A stretch of 64,000 bases of DNA from Mariniblastus sp964414815 (lineage in GTDB: Bacteria; Planctomycetota; Planctomycetia; Pirellulales; Pirellulaceae): NCBI GenBank assembly GCA_964414815.1, contig CAYPXY010000002.1, positions 62,001-126,000 on the forward strand, written 5' to 3'. Below the pieces are notes generated by a model. That model was not told the DNA's origin. It saw only the letters and a list, made by a program, of their open reading frames with translations, and made no database searches. This document shows, one piece after another, positions 18,101 through 26,524 of the stretch. A program made the position numbers and the translations under genes. The stretch's first letter is position 1; the number at the start of each line of letters is the position of its first letter.

Positions 18101-18476
18101 GCGACAATCCCATCGGAATCGCGTACTGTTCCAGCAGGTGATGGGCGACTCCATGCACGGTTCCAATCGCTGCCAGCTCCAGTCGCTCGGCATGTTGTCG
18201 ATGTTCTGGCGAGACCTTTTTTGCTTTATTGTTCGCTTTGCTATTTGCTTTGGTGGTCGGATTGCCGTCACCACGCAGTAGCGCCGCCTGAATTCTTCCT
18301 TTCAGTTCGGCCGCTGCTTTGCGGGTAAATGTAGTGGCTAGAATTTTGGCTGGGTCCAGCCCATCGTGTACGGCAGTCACAACGGTTTTGCATAAATCGG
18401 TCGTCTTGCCCGAACCGGCTCCTGCGCGAACGACTTCCAGTGATGAGACGGCATGGGTATCTGTTCGCTTGAACAT
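15198..18476 (-). CDS. AddA-like UvrD-type helicase-nuclease
   Basis: 1092 aa from ATG 18476. Superfamily 1 helicase motifs in order: Walker A RAGAGSGKT (residues 17-25), TTFTRKAAAELKGR (Ia), LVDEFQDTN (II), WVGDPKQAIYGFRGTD (III), YRSQKGLVQLTG (IV), TYHSAKGLEWPVVIL (V) and LLYVGVTRAREKLV (VI). At the C-terminus GTIDLLLELP, VLIDHKSAP and YSGQLNAY are the D, D-x-K and Q-x(3)-Y motifs of the AddA/RecB nuclease domain. It unwinds and trims double-strand DNA ends before recombination. Its ATG overlaps the stop of the AddB-like gene (TAATG), which indicates translational coupling and a heterodimeric partner. It is larger and more divergent than RecB of E. coli. Confidence 0.92.
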   Translation of the reverse strand: MFKRTDTHAVSSLEVVRAGAGSGKTTDLCKTVVTAVHDGLDPAKILATTFTRKAAAELKGRIQAALLRGDGNPTTKANSKANNKAKKVSPEHRQHAERLELAAIGTVHGVAHHLLEQYAIPMGLSPRLNVLTELAVSSSQRELLGMIDAESWSELTEIGTRLAFDRLADTILKLMEEKRTNRIGNDDFLKQMAASADQVCLLLAAHGSNPDAEPMEHLFQLADDTLTQLDQLTSDQTKVTQDAKQLLRRILTRRQSVWNNFTRVAQLEGGKRSGANNLLEPLRQFGASVRLHPGLHDDIRNFSNLLAQQVVQLESRYQEYKTARGLVDFTDLEILFLELLERSDLATALGRDYELILVDEFQDTNPLQLAIFEKLRPLAKRNRWVGDPKQAIYGFRGTDPQLVNEVWNHIDKHSRRSLDYNYRSQKGLVQLTGKLFAPVFGKEAVQKPKKPAKAKGVERWLLTPSPDKSGQNKTDDAMSLACGIAALHAEGVPYGDIAILERTNASLTTLAACCDELGIPYLLDTHGLLATREGAMVLAGLRLVADRNDSLAAAQILHLLDSSESETPDWFLERLKAVDEQYAKTPDEEKEKLKENRSMVLPWQDDDRFVALERIHRDLTPPAVIVQQVIDALNLPSRLAGWGDVARRGSHLDSLVKLATNYEETAFDAGQSATLTGLILHLESLAEMEQDKRHPSAGLDAVTLTTYHSAKGLEWPVVILSGLDTPRDPDMWQPLASGGDPDHHSPLEGRALQYWLWPFGYTEGSFPQRASGGGLEQDALDSAEGQIRCQQDREESLRLLYVGVTRAREKLVFAHREDRYGWLQLLPNVDEVLNCKRDPGEYPLKGIDTTLIVRKLNPSMAATYHQAPQKQITWLQSLPVDLPSSSIASQIASKSVSPIARYHSPSGVPEVNGTPLPRIEPLTRRSLFPERAKEQDYATIGDAVHAYLAALPSIKSLPAEKKLAVATRCLNAFLAGPFVKATDLVSSGDRFVQWVETRFGNATWFTEMHLSSPRAEGGQWVGTIDLLLELPNGDGVLIDHKSAPLRRDHCPAKAASYSGQLNAYREMLSTAGQNVVSTWIHFPLAGVMAECV

Positions 18477-21166
18477 TATTGCAACTCCTGATGGCCGCAG
18501 AGCAAGCCAAACTGGCAAAACCTGCAAGTCTCTTGAACATCTTCGGCGCCGAGTTTGTCATTGAGAACCAGTTCCACTCCTTCAGGCCATTGGTCCGCGG
18601 ATTGTAAGGGTCGGGCGGGAATCGGCTCGGCACCCAACAGCCAGCGATCGGCGGCGCGGATCGCGCGAGAAAAATTCTCCCAGACCTTTTCGATCGCATC
18701 GCTTTCGATGATGGATCTGGTTTCGATGGCTGCCAGCGAACTTCCGGACGGTGTATGAAACTGACTATCCGAGAGTACCAGATAGGCAACGGCGGGACTC
18801 AATCCACTCGTCTGTAATCGGCTCTGCGCATACGTTGCAAGCTGTACGGCACGGCCCTCCTTGATCATTTTGTGGTACTTCTTGCCAGCAAATTTGAAAT
18901 CAATGACCGCCTCGCTTCCGTCCTTGCGAACGGCCAGACAGTCGATGGAGCCAGACATCGACTTGCCAAAGGCCTGACCCTCAAGGGCCACTTCGATGCC
19001 CGCGATTCGGTATCCACCGGCGGCCAGTGTCGTCACCAGCGTCCGCGTTGCGTTGATCAATTGCGTTCGTAGTTTGTGTCGCTGAAACGTTTGATCGGGC
19101 TGGGCCAGTGGGGCGGCATCGAGTGGCAGTCGCTGATCGAAAATTTCTCCGGCACGAGCGACCGCCTCTTCAACGGACGGAAGATCGCCTCCATCGCCAA
19201 ACAGTCGCTCGAGAATGCTATGGCAGAAGTCGCCTTTCAGTTGAAACTCGCCCGGCAGTTGCGAGATCGGGCTGGGTTTGAGTCGAGCCAAGTAGCTGAA
19301 ACTCCACTTCAGCGGACATCCCAGCCGGTCCTGCAGTTCACTGGCCGAAACGGTTTCTCGGTCTCGCAACAATTCGGGCGGGACATGCCACTCGGTTCGT
19401 CGTTGCGGCGGAGGAATCCTATCGTGCCGAGCCGTCTCAAATGAGTATGGTCCGATGGTCTTTGATCCATGATTCGACAGCAGCTCTTCAATTACGGGGG
19501 GCTCGAGCCCGTTGCCTATTTCCAGCCAGACTGGATGCAGTCGCAATTCACGATCCCTTGGCAACTCAATGGCCAGTACGGATTCTGCAATCATCGCCAT
19601 GCCGCGCAATTCGGCAGCCCGGAGTGCTGCCAACGCATGGCTTCCGTCATCCAGTTCGATTCCGGCGGCTTGCAGTTGCTCACGCTCGACGGCCGGCCAG
19701 TGGCAAGCGGGTTTGTTTTCGGTTCCCAATCCGAGCCAGATCATTCGCAGGTGTGGTGCGTCGATTTCTGCGAGCGAGCGAACACGAACGGGACCGCCGG
19801 CCGCTTCAAGCATCGGTGTGATGGGCATTCCGGTCTCGGTGGCTTCGTCAATCAAGCGTTTGAGTTGAGGTTCGGAAATGGTTGCTCCATGGCTTACCAC
19901 TAGTTCGGCCAACGTGGTTGATTGCTCGGCCAGCGTTTGCAATGCGTCGATCAGGCTCTGCTGGTCCGCGGTCACGGAGTTCGGCTTCTGCAAGGTACGC
20001 ACACGTCCTCGCGCCCATAGGGCTAACCGATCACATCGCTCCTGAATCAGTCGGACGGGAATCGTCGAGTGATAGGGCACGCGCTCGGCCATCAGCCACT
20101 CTTCAAGTCGCAAACGAAGCTTGCCGCCTGGATCATTGTCTGGGCTGCACAATTCCGCCACGGTTTGGTCCCACGCGTGGCTGCCAAGCCCCGGTTGTTC
20201 CACCAGACTGTTCAACAGCTTTCGGGCGGCACGGGGCGGAATCGGGTTGACGGGCAGCGCCAGAAAATCGAGCAACACTTGGGGATCAACCGGCTGCCAG
20301 CAGAGCGCCAGCGACACGGGCAGCAACTGCAACACGGGATTCATACGCGAAACCAGGCTCGCGCCCATCGTCGGCAGTCCCCTCCGCTGCAAAGAGCCAT
20401 CGAGGCGAATGGCCAGCGCATCGTCTTCGCAGTAAATCACGGTTTCAAAAATCCCGTCAGCGGCCTGCGCCAAAATCGCCGCTACAAACTCACAGGCGGA
20501 CGTCTCGCTGCGCGCGGAAAGGTACTGAACGTCGGCGACCGTGATTGCAGTGGGTTGATCGCGACTGGCCGTCAGATTTTGCTTGGCTTCCGTTTGCGGT
20601 ATCGGGCCCGCTGCAGAAGCCAGCGTCATCCTTTCGAGTACCTTTCGCCACATCACTGGCCAGAGCTCGATACGATCTTCGAGTTGACATTGATGAGGTG
20701 GCAAGCACTGACCATCATCCATTGCGGCGAGTATTTGTTGCAGACGAGTTGCTTCATCGAGGGCCTCAATTGCAGTGTTGTCATGAGGCTGATCTTCAAC
20801 CTTGGCTCTCACTGCCGTGGCTCGACCGAGATCGTTCACCCATTTGGGAATCGCGTCGTTTGGCTGGCCATTCCAACCTGCAAGCCGCAACTCATCATGT
20901 CGTTGCAGCAGTTGTGAGGTCGTCGACCAACGATCGATTGTCATGCTTGGGGTAAAGACCGCGTCACCGATCGTCTCCAGTCGTTTCGCCAGTTCTGCAA
21001 CCCGTGTTGCCTTGAGCGCGACCGGTCTCAGCAAGCCCAACTGGGTTTCCAGCCAGCCTAACAAAACATCCGAACCTCCGCGAACTACGTTGAGGCTTGT
21101 CGTTCCAGTTTTGGGTTTTCGAGCGACCGGCAGTAGCCTGATGATCAGATGCGTTTCCGGGATCAT
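18476..21166 (-). CDS. AddB-like PD-(D/E)XK nuclease with Fe-S cysteines
   Basis: 896 aa. The N-terminal part is a divergent helicase-like scaffold without a Walker A motif. The C-terminal third holds a RecB-family nuclease: LSGSIDCLAV-like GSIDCLAVRKD, AVIDFKFAGKKYHK (the D-x-K motif) and VQLATYAQS. Four cysteines are arranged as in AddB and Cas4 iron-sulfur staples, one in LQDRLGCPLKW and three in CRFCQFGLLC at the extreme C-terminus (CxxCxxxxxC). It is upstream of and coupled to the AddA-like gene, so the two should act as one end-processing complex. The leader before ATG 21166 is an (ATCCCTC)n tract with no Shine-Dalgarno. The assignment rests on motifs; overall similarity to Bacillus AddB is low. 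Confidence 0.85.
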   Translation of the reverse strand: MIPETHLIIRLLPVARKPKTGTTSLNVVRGGSDVLLGWLETQLGLLRPVALKATRVAELAKRLETIGDAVFTPSMTIDRWSTTSQLLQRHDELRLAGWNGQPNDAIPKWVNDLGRATAVRAKVEDQPHDNTAIEALDEATRLQQILAAMDDGQCLPPHQCQLEDRIELWPVMWRKVLERMTLASAAGPIPQTEAKQNLTASRDQPTAITVADVQYLSARSETSACEFVAAILAQAADGIFETVIYCEDDALAIRLDGSLQRRGLPTMGASLVSRMNPVLQLLPVSLALCWQPVDPQVLLDFLALPVNPIPPRAARKLLNSLVEQPGLGSHAWDQTVAELCSPDNDPGGKLRLRLEEWLMAERVPYHSTIPVRLIQERCDRLALWARGRVRTLQKPNSVTADQQSLIDALQTLAEQSTTLAELVVSHGATISEPQLKRLIDEATETGMPITPMLEAAGGPVRVRSLAEIDAPHLRMIWLGLGTENKPACHWPAVEREQLQAAGIELDDGSHALAALRAAELRGMAMIAESVLAIELPRDRELRLHPVWLEIGNGLEPPVIEELLSNHGSKTIGPYSFETARHDRIPPPQRRTEWHVPPELLRDRETVSASELQDRLGCPLKWSFSYLARLKPSPISQLPGEFQLKGDFCHSILERLFGDGGDLPSVEEAVARAGEIFDQRLPLDAAPLAQPDQTFQRHKLRTQLINATRTLVTTLAAGGYRIAGIEVALEGQAFGKSMSGSIDCLAVRKDGSEAVIDFKFAGKKYHKMIKEGRAVQLATYAQSRLQTSGLSPAVAYLVLSDSQFHTPSGSSLAAIETRSIIESDAIEKVWENFSRAIRAADRWLLGAEPIPARPLQSADQWPEGVELVLNDKLGAEDVQETCRFCQFGLLCGHQELQ

Positions 21167-21578
21167 TTTTTAGGGATGAGGGATGAGGGATGAGGGGCGG
21201 GCGTGTGCAGTAGGGTGTGTGCAGCGGTCAGGACTACCAAGAAAGATGGCTAGAAAAAAAGGGTATCATGAGGGTTTCAGTCTCCCGTTGAGCTGGGTGA
21301 CCGCGTAACACACCATCCCGTATCTCGTGATTCTCCGCCACGTGTAAACCGCTAAAACCAAGTTTTGGTCGTACTGAAACGCTGTCAAACCATAACGGGA
21401 ACACTACGGCGAGGATCGACGCAGGTCGTGATTGTCGGGAGGCGACTTCCGGTTATCCCGCTTCGTATTTTGCGGATTTTGCAGGCTGATCAGGAAAGGT
21501 CACTGATGATATAATGGCCAGTGGTTGATGGCCGTCGGGGTGGCTGGCTTGTGTGAGAGTCGTTATTAAAGAGGTTTG
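21167..21578. other. Intergenic region between divergent genes with a repeat element
   Basis: It starts with three GGGATGA heptamers (21172-21196), then a dispersed element (21205-21315, listed separately). It then runs through about 260 bp without recognisable structure before the CDF transporter gene. TATAAT occurs near 21510, about 65 bp before that start, but no good -35 box is spaced properly. No gene. Confidence 0.55.
21205..21315 (-). repeat. GTGTGTTACGCGGTC-CACACACCCTAC element, copy 1 (inverted)
   Basis: On the complement it runs from GGTGTGTTACGCGGTCACC through TCATGATACCC and GCCATCTTTC to CCGCTGCACACACCCTAC. The same succession of blocks occurs at 24955-25086, 35615-35726 and 52889-53020, which defines a family of about 110-130 bp with no coding capacity. 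Confidence 0.85.
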
Positions 21579-22553
21579 ATGAATCTGAAACATTGCCAGG
21601 CAGATGGTGGTCATAATCACGATCACGACCACGATCATGCCTCCGATCACGATCATGGGCATCATGATGGTCACAATCACAAACCGGTGGTCACGGCTGA
21701 CAATGAGAGACGGATTCGGTTTGTCTTCTTGCTTACGGCGGGATATGCACTGATTCAGGTCATCGGCGGTATGTTTTCAGGTTCGCTGGCGTTGATCGCC
21801 GATTCGGGGCACATGTTCTCGGACGCTGCATCGCTCTTGCTGGCGTTGTTCGCCTACCGAATTGCCAGACGTCCGGCCGATGGCAAGCGGACTTATGGAT
21901 TTCATCGCGTCCGCGTACTTGCCGCCCTGGCAAATGGGGCGACCTTGCTGCTGTTGGTGGCCTGGATTACGTGGGAGGCCATTGCACGCATCAGCGCACC
22001 GACAGGAGTTCTGGCGGGGCCGATGCTGTTGGTGGCAGTGATCGGACTGTTTGTAAATCTCGCAGCCGCATGGATTCTTTGGTCAGGCAATCGCGGCGAC
22101 GGGAATCTCCGAGGAGCCTTCCTGCATGTCATCGGGGACTTGCTGGGATCGGTGGGAGCCATTGCGGCCGCGGTTGGTATTATGCTGACCGGCTGGACGA
22201 TCCTCGATCCGATCCTGTCGGTGCTGGTCGCCTTGTTGGTGGTTCGATCTGCGTGGGGGCTGAGCCGGGATTCGGTGTATGTGCTGCTTCAAGCCGTTCC
22301 CAAGGGAGTGGATGTGGAGGCTGCAGAGCGAGGGTTGGCGGAACTGCCGGAGATTGACGAGGCAGGCCATTTTCACGCCTGGACCCTGGTCGATGAAACC
22401 GCGATTGCTACCGTGCATGTAAGCCCCGCCAAGGGCATTGATCCGCTTTCTCTGCCACCTTTGGTTTCCGCGTGGCTCAAGAAGCGATACACCATCGATC
22501 ATGTAACCGTTCAGGTCGATCCTCCGGGACAACTCGATCGAGGACATCGCTGA
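21579..22553 (+). CDS. Cation diffusion facilitator (CzcD/ZitB-type zinc/heavy-metal exporter)
   Basis: 324 aa from ATG 21579 (GAGG just upstream; a TTG one codon earlier is in frame). The N-terminus holds a histidine-rich metal-sensing stretch (HNHDHDHDHASDHDHGHH). Six transmembrane helices follow, with the CDF motif HMFSDAASLLLAL in TM2 and HVIGDLLGSVGA in TM5, each supplying the HxxxD metal site. A C-terminal cytoplasmic domain (about 215-324) ends after VTVQVDPPG. It exports Zn(II) or related cations by proton antiport at the inner membrane. The gene is convergent with the peroxidase gene; regulation is not visible. Confidence 0.94.
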   Translation: MNLKHCQADGGHNHDHDHDHASDHDHGHHDGHNHKPVVTADNERRIRFVFLLTAGYALIQVIGGMFSGSLALIADSGHMFSDAASLLLALFAYRIARRPADGKRTYGFHRVRVLAALANGATLLLLVAWITWEAIARISAPTGVLAGPMLLVAVIGLFVNLAAAWILWSGNRGDGNLRGAFLHVIGDLLGSVGAIAAAVGIMLTGWTILDPILSVLVALLVVRSAWGLSRDSVYVLLQAVPKGVDVEAAERGLAELPEIDEAGHFHAWTLVDETAIATVHVSPAKGIDPLSLPPLVSAWLKKRYTIDHVTVQVDPPGQLDRGHR

Positions 22554-22564
22554 GCAGGCTGGAT

Positions 22565-24934
22565 TCAATCCGTGAGAATAGGATAGTTGGCGAGGATGGA
22601 CTCGGTTTGTAATTGTAGCAATCGGGCTGCGTAGCTGTCGAGCAAAGATTTCAGCAGCTCCTTTTTTTCATCGTCGATGGGCAGTTCATCCATTTTCACG
22701 CGAGTAAAAATACTTTCGAATCCGCCGCCGACGTAGATACCGTGTTCTGAAATCTGGCGAAAGCCTTCCTCACGCACAAAGTCGGACACCTCTTGAAGGC
22801 CCAGCGTGCCATCGCCATCGATATCGGCAGGCGTCATGAAGACGATCAGCCGGTCCGGCAATTCGTCGAGCCGTACTTCATTCGGCACTGAACCGAAGGA
22901 TAGCAAACGCCTCTCGAATTGCTGCAACGTTGCTCCCTCGCCGCGCCGTTGTCCGAATCCTCCCGTCAGTTCATTGAGCGCGCGGGCCACCCGTTGCAAT
23001 TCACTTTCATCGAGCAGGCCATCCTGGTTCCGGTCAAACCGCTCAAAGTGCTCGGCCAGCGTTTTCTCGATGGCCGATTCAGTATTTCGTTCCTCTCGGC
23101 CGCGGTTTGACGTGTTTCCCAGATCATTCATCGCCGCCAGTTGAAATGCGGTCCACTCGTTGCCATCGAGTAGCTCGCGAATCTGATTGATTAACTTGCC
23201 ATCAAGTACCAACGTTTGTTCGTGCAATTGCTGCTTTGATGCCCGCACCCGGCTTCTCGCGTCCAGAAATTTTTCTTCTTCGATCAAGGCGATGAAATTG
23301 GACATCAAGCCGTCCAGCCTCGATTCAATCCGTCCGCCATCCCTCAATTCCATGAACCGCTTGAACAGTTCATAGCGACGGGCTTCTTGCGGGTCGAGTT
23401 GCCCATCTCGATTGAAGTCCGCGACTTGTACGATTTCTGCGGGATAGTGGTTGATGGAGGTTGCAGGCCGGTTTCGGCGAGCTGCCGGATTGGTTTCCAG
23501 CTCGTCTGGCCGCAGGGCGGCATCGGTTTCGGCAAGGAGCTGAACGACTTTGCGATACTCGTCCCGCGAAAGTGACGCATCGCCACTGGAGTCCAGACTG
23601 CGAAGCCAGTTTAACGTTGATTCGGGTGGCAGTCCTGAGCCTGCTTCAATCAACTTGTTTAAATCTTCTGCCGTCAATGATTTTGCGTCTGCTTGATTGC
23701 GGTCATCAGGTGCATCGCTGTCACGGGAAAAGGATGACGTTGAATTTCGATGGCTCGTCTGGACAGCCTGTAAGTGATGTAGTCGATTCGGTGAATCGCC
23801 GGGCCAGACCCACGGATCAGAAAATTTGGGATCGTTGATGAAATGCTCATCGCTGAGCGTTTTCAAAAACGCAATCACCGCCTGCTTCTCGTCGTCGCTG
23901 AGCTGCATTCGGAACACGTTACTGGAAACGAGCGGATGCCGTTGTACGCCGGTACTGTAATGTTCGATGACTTCCTCAAGCGTTGCAAAGCGGCCGTCGT
24001 GCATGTAGGGCGCCGTGAACTCAACATTGCGCAGTGATGAGGACTTGAACAGACCGGTTTCGCTGAGGTCGAAGGTGATGTCGCCGCGGCCCGTGTCCTG
24101 CGGTGTGGCGGTCGCATCGACGCCGTTGTTAAGCGAGCGAAACAGGTCGAAGTGGGCCATCTGCGTGTCTCGGGCCGGACGATGACAGACGGCACAATGG
24201 GTCAGGAACAGCGACTTGCCATGATTCTCGGCGCTGGTGAAGTTCGCGAAATCCTCGGCCATCGAATGGGCCTGGGCCGCTCCCGCGTCGTATTTCGATT
24301 GATAGGACAGCATGGATCGAACAAACTGGGCCAGTGCTTTGGCGATTCGATCACGGTCGATTTGATGATCTCCAAACGCCGCCTGAAATAACGATGGATA
24401 GTGTTTGTCGGATTTCAGGATTTCAACGACATCGGGTAATCGGTGCCCCATTTCGACGGAGCTTTCAATCGGCATCAGTACCTGTTGTTCAAGTGTTCCG
24501 CCTCGTTCGTCCCAGAAAGCCCCCGTCCGCATGAAGCGCAGGTTGACCAGGCTCATCGCATTCCGGTCAACGAGGACGCCCTCGTGCCCGGGGCTCAAGG
24601 GACGTGGATCGGAGAATGCGTGTTCCTGGAAATGGCATGAACCGCAGGAGATGGAGTTGTTGATCGACAGTCGCGTGTCGTAAAACAGCACTCGGCCTAA
24701 CGTCGCACCGGCGTCCGTCAAGACATTGTCTTCAGGCGTTATGTCGAAAACCTGAGCCTGTGGCGTGAGAAAATGCTTCGGCAACGGAAGATCGGCGTAG
24801 CGATCAGGAGTTTGAGGAAGCTCAAGTCGCGGAGCGTCCTGCAACTCCTGACCGTCTGCGAACCTGATACCGCAGTGCGAAGCCGTCAGTATGAGAAGAA
24901 CGGTTAAACGAAAAGGTGTCTGCATCAGGCGCAT
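22565..24934 (-). CDS. Di-haem cytochrome c peroxidase (MauG-like) fused to EF-hand repeats
   Basis: 789 aa with a signal peptide (MRLMQTPFRLTVLLILTASH). Residues about 60-365 form a bacterial di-haem peroxidase with CGSCH (97-101) and CAVCH (247-251) haem-binding sites and the TAPYMHDGRFATLEEVIEHY motif. A second half of about 370 residues carries four EF-hand loops, DSSGDASLSRDE (448-459), DFNRDGQLDPQE (506-517), DRNQDGLLDESE (634-645) and DIDGDGTLGLQE (704-715). The periplasmic domain would reduce hydrogen peroxide or oxidise a substrate; the EF-hands imply calcium-dependent structure or activation. Classical enzymes bind calcium between the haems, but an appended EF-hand module is a planctomycete peculiarity. 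Typical family length is about 330-400 aa. Confidence 0.92.
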   Translation of the reverse strand: MRLMQTPFRLTVLLILTASHCGIRFADGQELQDAPRLELPQTPDRYADLPLPKHFLTPQAQVFDITPEDNVLTDAGATLGRVLFYDTRLSINNSISCGSCHFQEHAFSDPRPLSPGHEGVLVDRNAMSLVNLRFMRTGAFWDERGGTLEQQVLMPIESSVEMGHRLPDVVEILKSDKHYPSLFQAAFGDHQIDRDRIAKALAQFVRSMLSYQSKYDAGAAQAHSMAEDFANFTSAENHGKSLFLTHCAVCHRPARDTQMAHFDLFRSLNNGVDATATPQDTGRGDITFDLSETGLFKSSSLRNVEFTAPYMHDGRFATLEEVIEHYSTGVQRHPLVSSNVFRMQLSDDEKQAVIAFLKTLSDEHFINDPKFSDPWVWPGDSPNRLHHLQAVQTSHRNSTSSFSRDSDAPDDRNQADAKSLTAEDLNKLIEAGSGLPPESTLNWLRSLDSSGDASLSRDEYRKVVQLLAETDAALRPDELETNPAARRNRPATSINHYPAEIVQVADFNRDGQLDPQEARRYELFKRFMELRDGGRIESRLDGLMSNFIALIEEEKFLDARSRVRASKQQLHEQTLVLDGKLINQIRELLDGNEWTAFQLAAMNDLGNTSNRGREERNTESAIEKTLAEHFERFDRNQDGLLDESELQRVARALNELTGGFGQRRGEGATLQQFERRLLSFGSVPNEVRLDELPDRLIVFMTPADIDGDGTLGLQEVSDFVREEGFRQISEHGIYVGGGFESIFTRVKMDELPIDDEKKELLKSLLDSYAARLLQLQTESILANYPILTD

Positions 24935-24954
24935 TCTATCAAAAATGGATCGGA

Positions 24955-25086
24955 CGACCGCGTAACGCGCTACGCACCGGTTGGTGTGTTACGCGGTCGC
25001 TGGACTCACTGGGAAACTCCAACGCCATGACACTCTATTCGTCTGGCTATTTTCTCTGGAAGTATCGACCGCTACACACACCCTAC
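24955..25086 (+). repeat. GTGTGTTACGCGGTC-CACACACCCTAC element, copy 2
   Basis: It begins with a hairpin, ACCGCGTAACGCGCTACG facing GGTGTGTTACGCGGTCG, continues through GCCATGACACTC and TGGCTATTTTCTC, and ends GCTACACACACCCTAC. It sits between the peroxidase start and the 3' end of the DUF1559 gene. Confidence 0.85.
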
Positions 25087-25117
25087 TAAAAGGACGAAAT
25101 GAATTCCGCCTTACAGC

Positions 25118-26074
25118 CTACCACAACGTAGTTACTTCGCCGCCATCTCGAGTGACCAGTGCAAATACGGTATCGACTTCGGTGCTGTCGGGCAGAAACT
25201 GCACCGACGCATCGCACAACAATACATTAGCACCCCCAGGATGAAACGAATAGATCGCTTGATTGTTGTTGCAGTTGACGACGGATTTCCAGGTCGATGG
25301 GTTATTGTTGACGGCCAACGTGATATTGTCATCCTGATAGGCCCGTAGCGCCATCGTCTGCAGCCCCGCCCATGCCGACCAGCCGGGTTGCAAGGTTTGT
25401 TCGCCATTCTGTTGGGAACCTCCTCGAATGAAGAGATCAGGTCGCCCTGAAAGTTCGGTCACAAGAATGGTATGCGAAGTCCCATCAAAAATCTCCGCCA
25501 TCCGTGTGAGCCGGGAGTCGGAGAGAGCCGCATTGGCGGTAAAGCCTTGCGAATTGGTTGCCGTACTGCCGCGAACGTAGTAGTCGCCCGCCGCCCCGTA
25601 GCGTCTCGGTTCGATAATCTGTGCCGGTGTCGGGCCGACTGCCATGGCAACCATTCGCCCGTAGTTGGGGGTGGTAGGGCAATTGAAAATCGGCAACGTG
25701 ATCGACACGACCGGCAGATTGTCTTCCGCAAAATAGGACTGATTGAAATCGTAGAGTGCCGCCATGTTGCCCTGCTCGATGTAGGGCAACAGGTCGATGG
25801 CATAGCCATGCTGGATCTGCTGGGCCAAGGGAAGCCCCGCACCTTTCATCGTTCGATGTGGCGGGAATCCCATCCTGTTGCTCTCGTGATTGTGAAAGGC
25901 GATCCCGATTTGCCGAAGGTTGTTTTGGCATTGAGTTCGGCGAGCCGCTTCACGGACTTGTTGAACGGCCGGCAGCAACATCGCGATCAAGATTCCAATG
26001 ATCGCGATCACGACCAGTAGTTCTACCAGTGTAAAGCCCTTGTTTTGACGAGAAATGATTATTTGAGAGGTCAT
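25118..26074 (-). CDS. DUF1559 (SBP_bac_10-type) pseudopilin-like protein
   Basis: 318 aa. The N-terminus KGFTLVELLVVIAIIGILIA is a prepilin-type cleavage/methylation signal (cleavage after G, with Glu at +5), followed by LLPAVQQVREAARRTQCQNN, the hallmark of planctomycete DUF1559 proteins. The body includes VTLPIFNCPTTPN and SHTILVTELSGRP, and it ends with the H-x9-DG motif in SFHPGGANVLLCDASVQFL, the C-terminal signature of the family. Such proteins are exported and assembled or displayed by a type II/IV secretion-like system; their function is unknown. The gene is downstream of the peroxidase gene on the same strand but separated by no strong terminator, and a CDF gene lies beyond. Probably monocistronic. 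Confidence 0.94.
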   Translation of the reverse strand: MTSQIIISRQNKGFTLVELLVVIAIIGILIAMLLPAVQQVREAARRTQCQNNLRQIGIAFHNHESNRMGFPPHRTMKGAGLPLAQQIQHGYAIDLLPYIEQGNMAALYDFNQSYFAEDNLPVVSITLPIFNCPTTPNYGRMVAMAVGPTPAQIIEPRRYGAAGDYYVRGSTATNSQGFTANAALSDSRLTRMAEIFDGTSHTILVTELSGRPDLFIRGGSQQNGEQTLQPGWSAWAGLQTMALRAYQDDNITLAVNNNPSTWKSVVNCNNNQAIYSFHPGGANVLLCDASVQFLPDSTEVDTVFALVTRDGGEVTTLW

Positions 26075-26524
26075 GTTTTCCTGGTTTTTGATAGGTATAG
26101 TCAGTTGTGGCGGGGCGCCGCTAAATGGATACGACCCGCAGAACGTGGATATTCAGCAATTGACATGCCGCAAGATGATACTGAGACAACATGTTCCTGA
26201 TTTGAATGGCAGTGTATTTGAAACAACGGAGTGATTCAAAACAGAGCTGTCACTGCTAAAATGAGATGTCGATGGAATCGGCGCGGTGTCGATCTGTGCG
26301 GCAGGATCTGTTTTTTTGTCGCTTGCCTGCGGGTTTGCGTTCAACGATAATTGGCGAACTCTCCCGATCTCCAATCTGGCCTAGTGGAAATCATAACCCG
26401 AAGCGTAAGCGAGGGAAGAAACGCGGTCCCTCGCTTACGCTTCGGGTTATGATTCGAATATTATCAACAGTGATAGCTGAGAAATCCACCAGTCCACCCC
26501 CCAATCCCGAACCCCCAATCCCGA
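26075..26524. other. Intergenic region with a palindromic repeat and C-rich leader
   Basis: Between the divergent DUF1559 and NtrC-type genes. It contains repeat copy 2 (26391-26452). After that, ATTATCAACAGTGATAGC (about 26458) is shared with the 53.8-kb copy. A C-rich leader (AATCCCGAACCCCCAATCCC, ending 26521) leads to the ATG at 26525. Nothing coding. Confidence 0.6.
26391..26452. repeat. Palindromic repeat, CCCTCGCTTACGCTTCGGG family, copy 2
   Basis: Perfect arms (TAACCCGAAGCGTAAGCGAG and complement) around a short loop AAGAAACGCGG. The similarity with the copy at 53832 extends about 45 bp to the right (ATTATCAAC, GAGAAATCCACC), so the true element is longer than the palindrome. Confidence 0.92.

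Noticed and set aside
15258..20917. Several long plus-strand frames opposite the AddAB-like genes
   Set aside because: Antisense shadows; helicase and nuclease motifs are on the minus strand.
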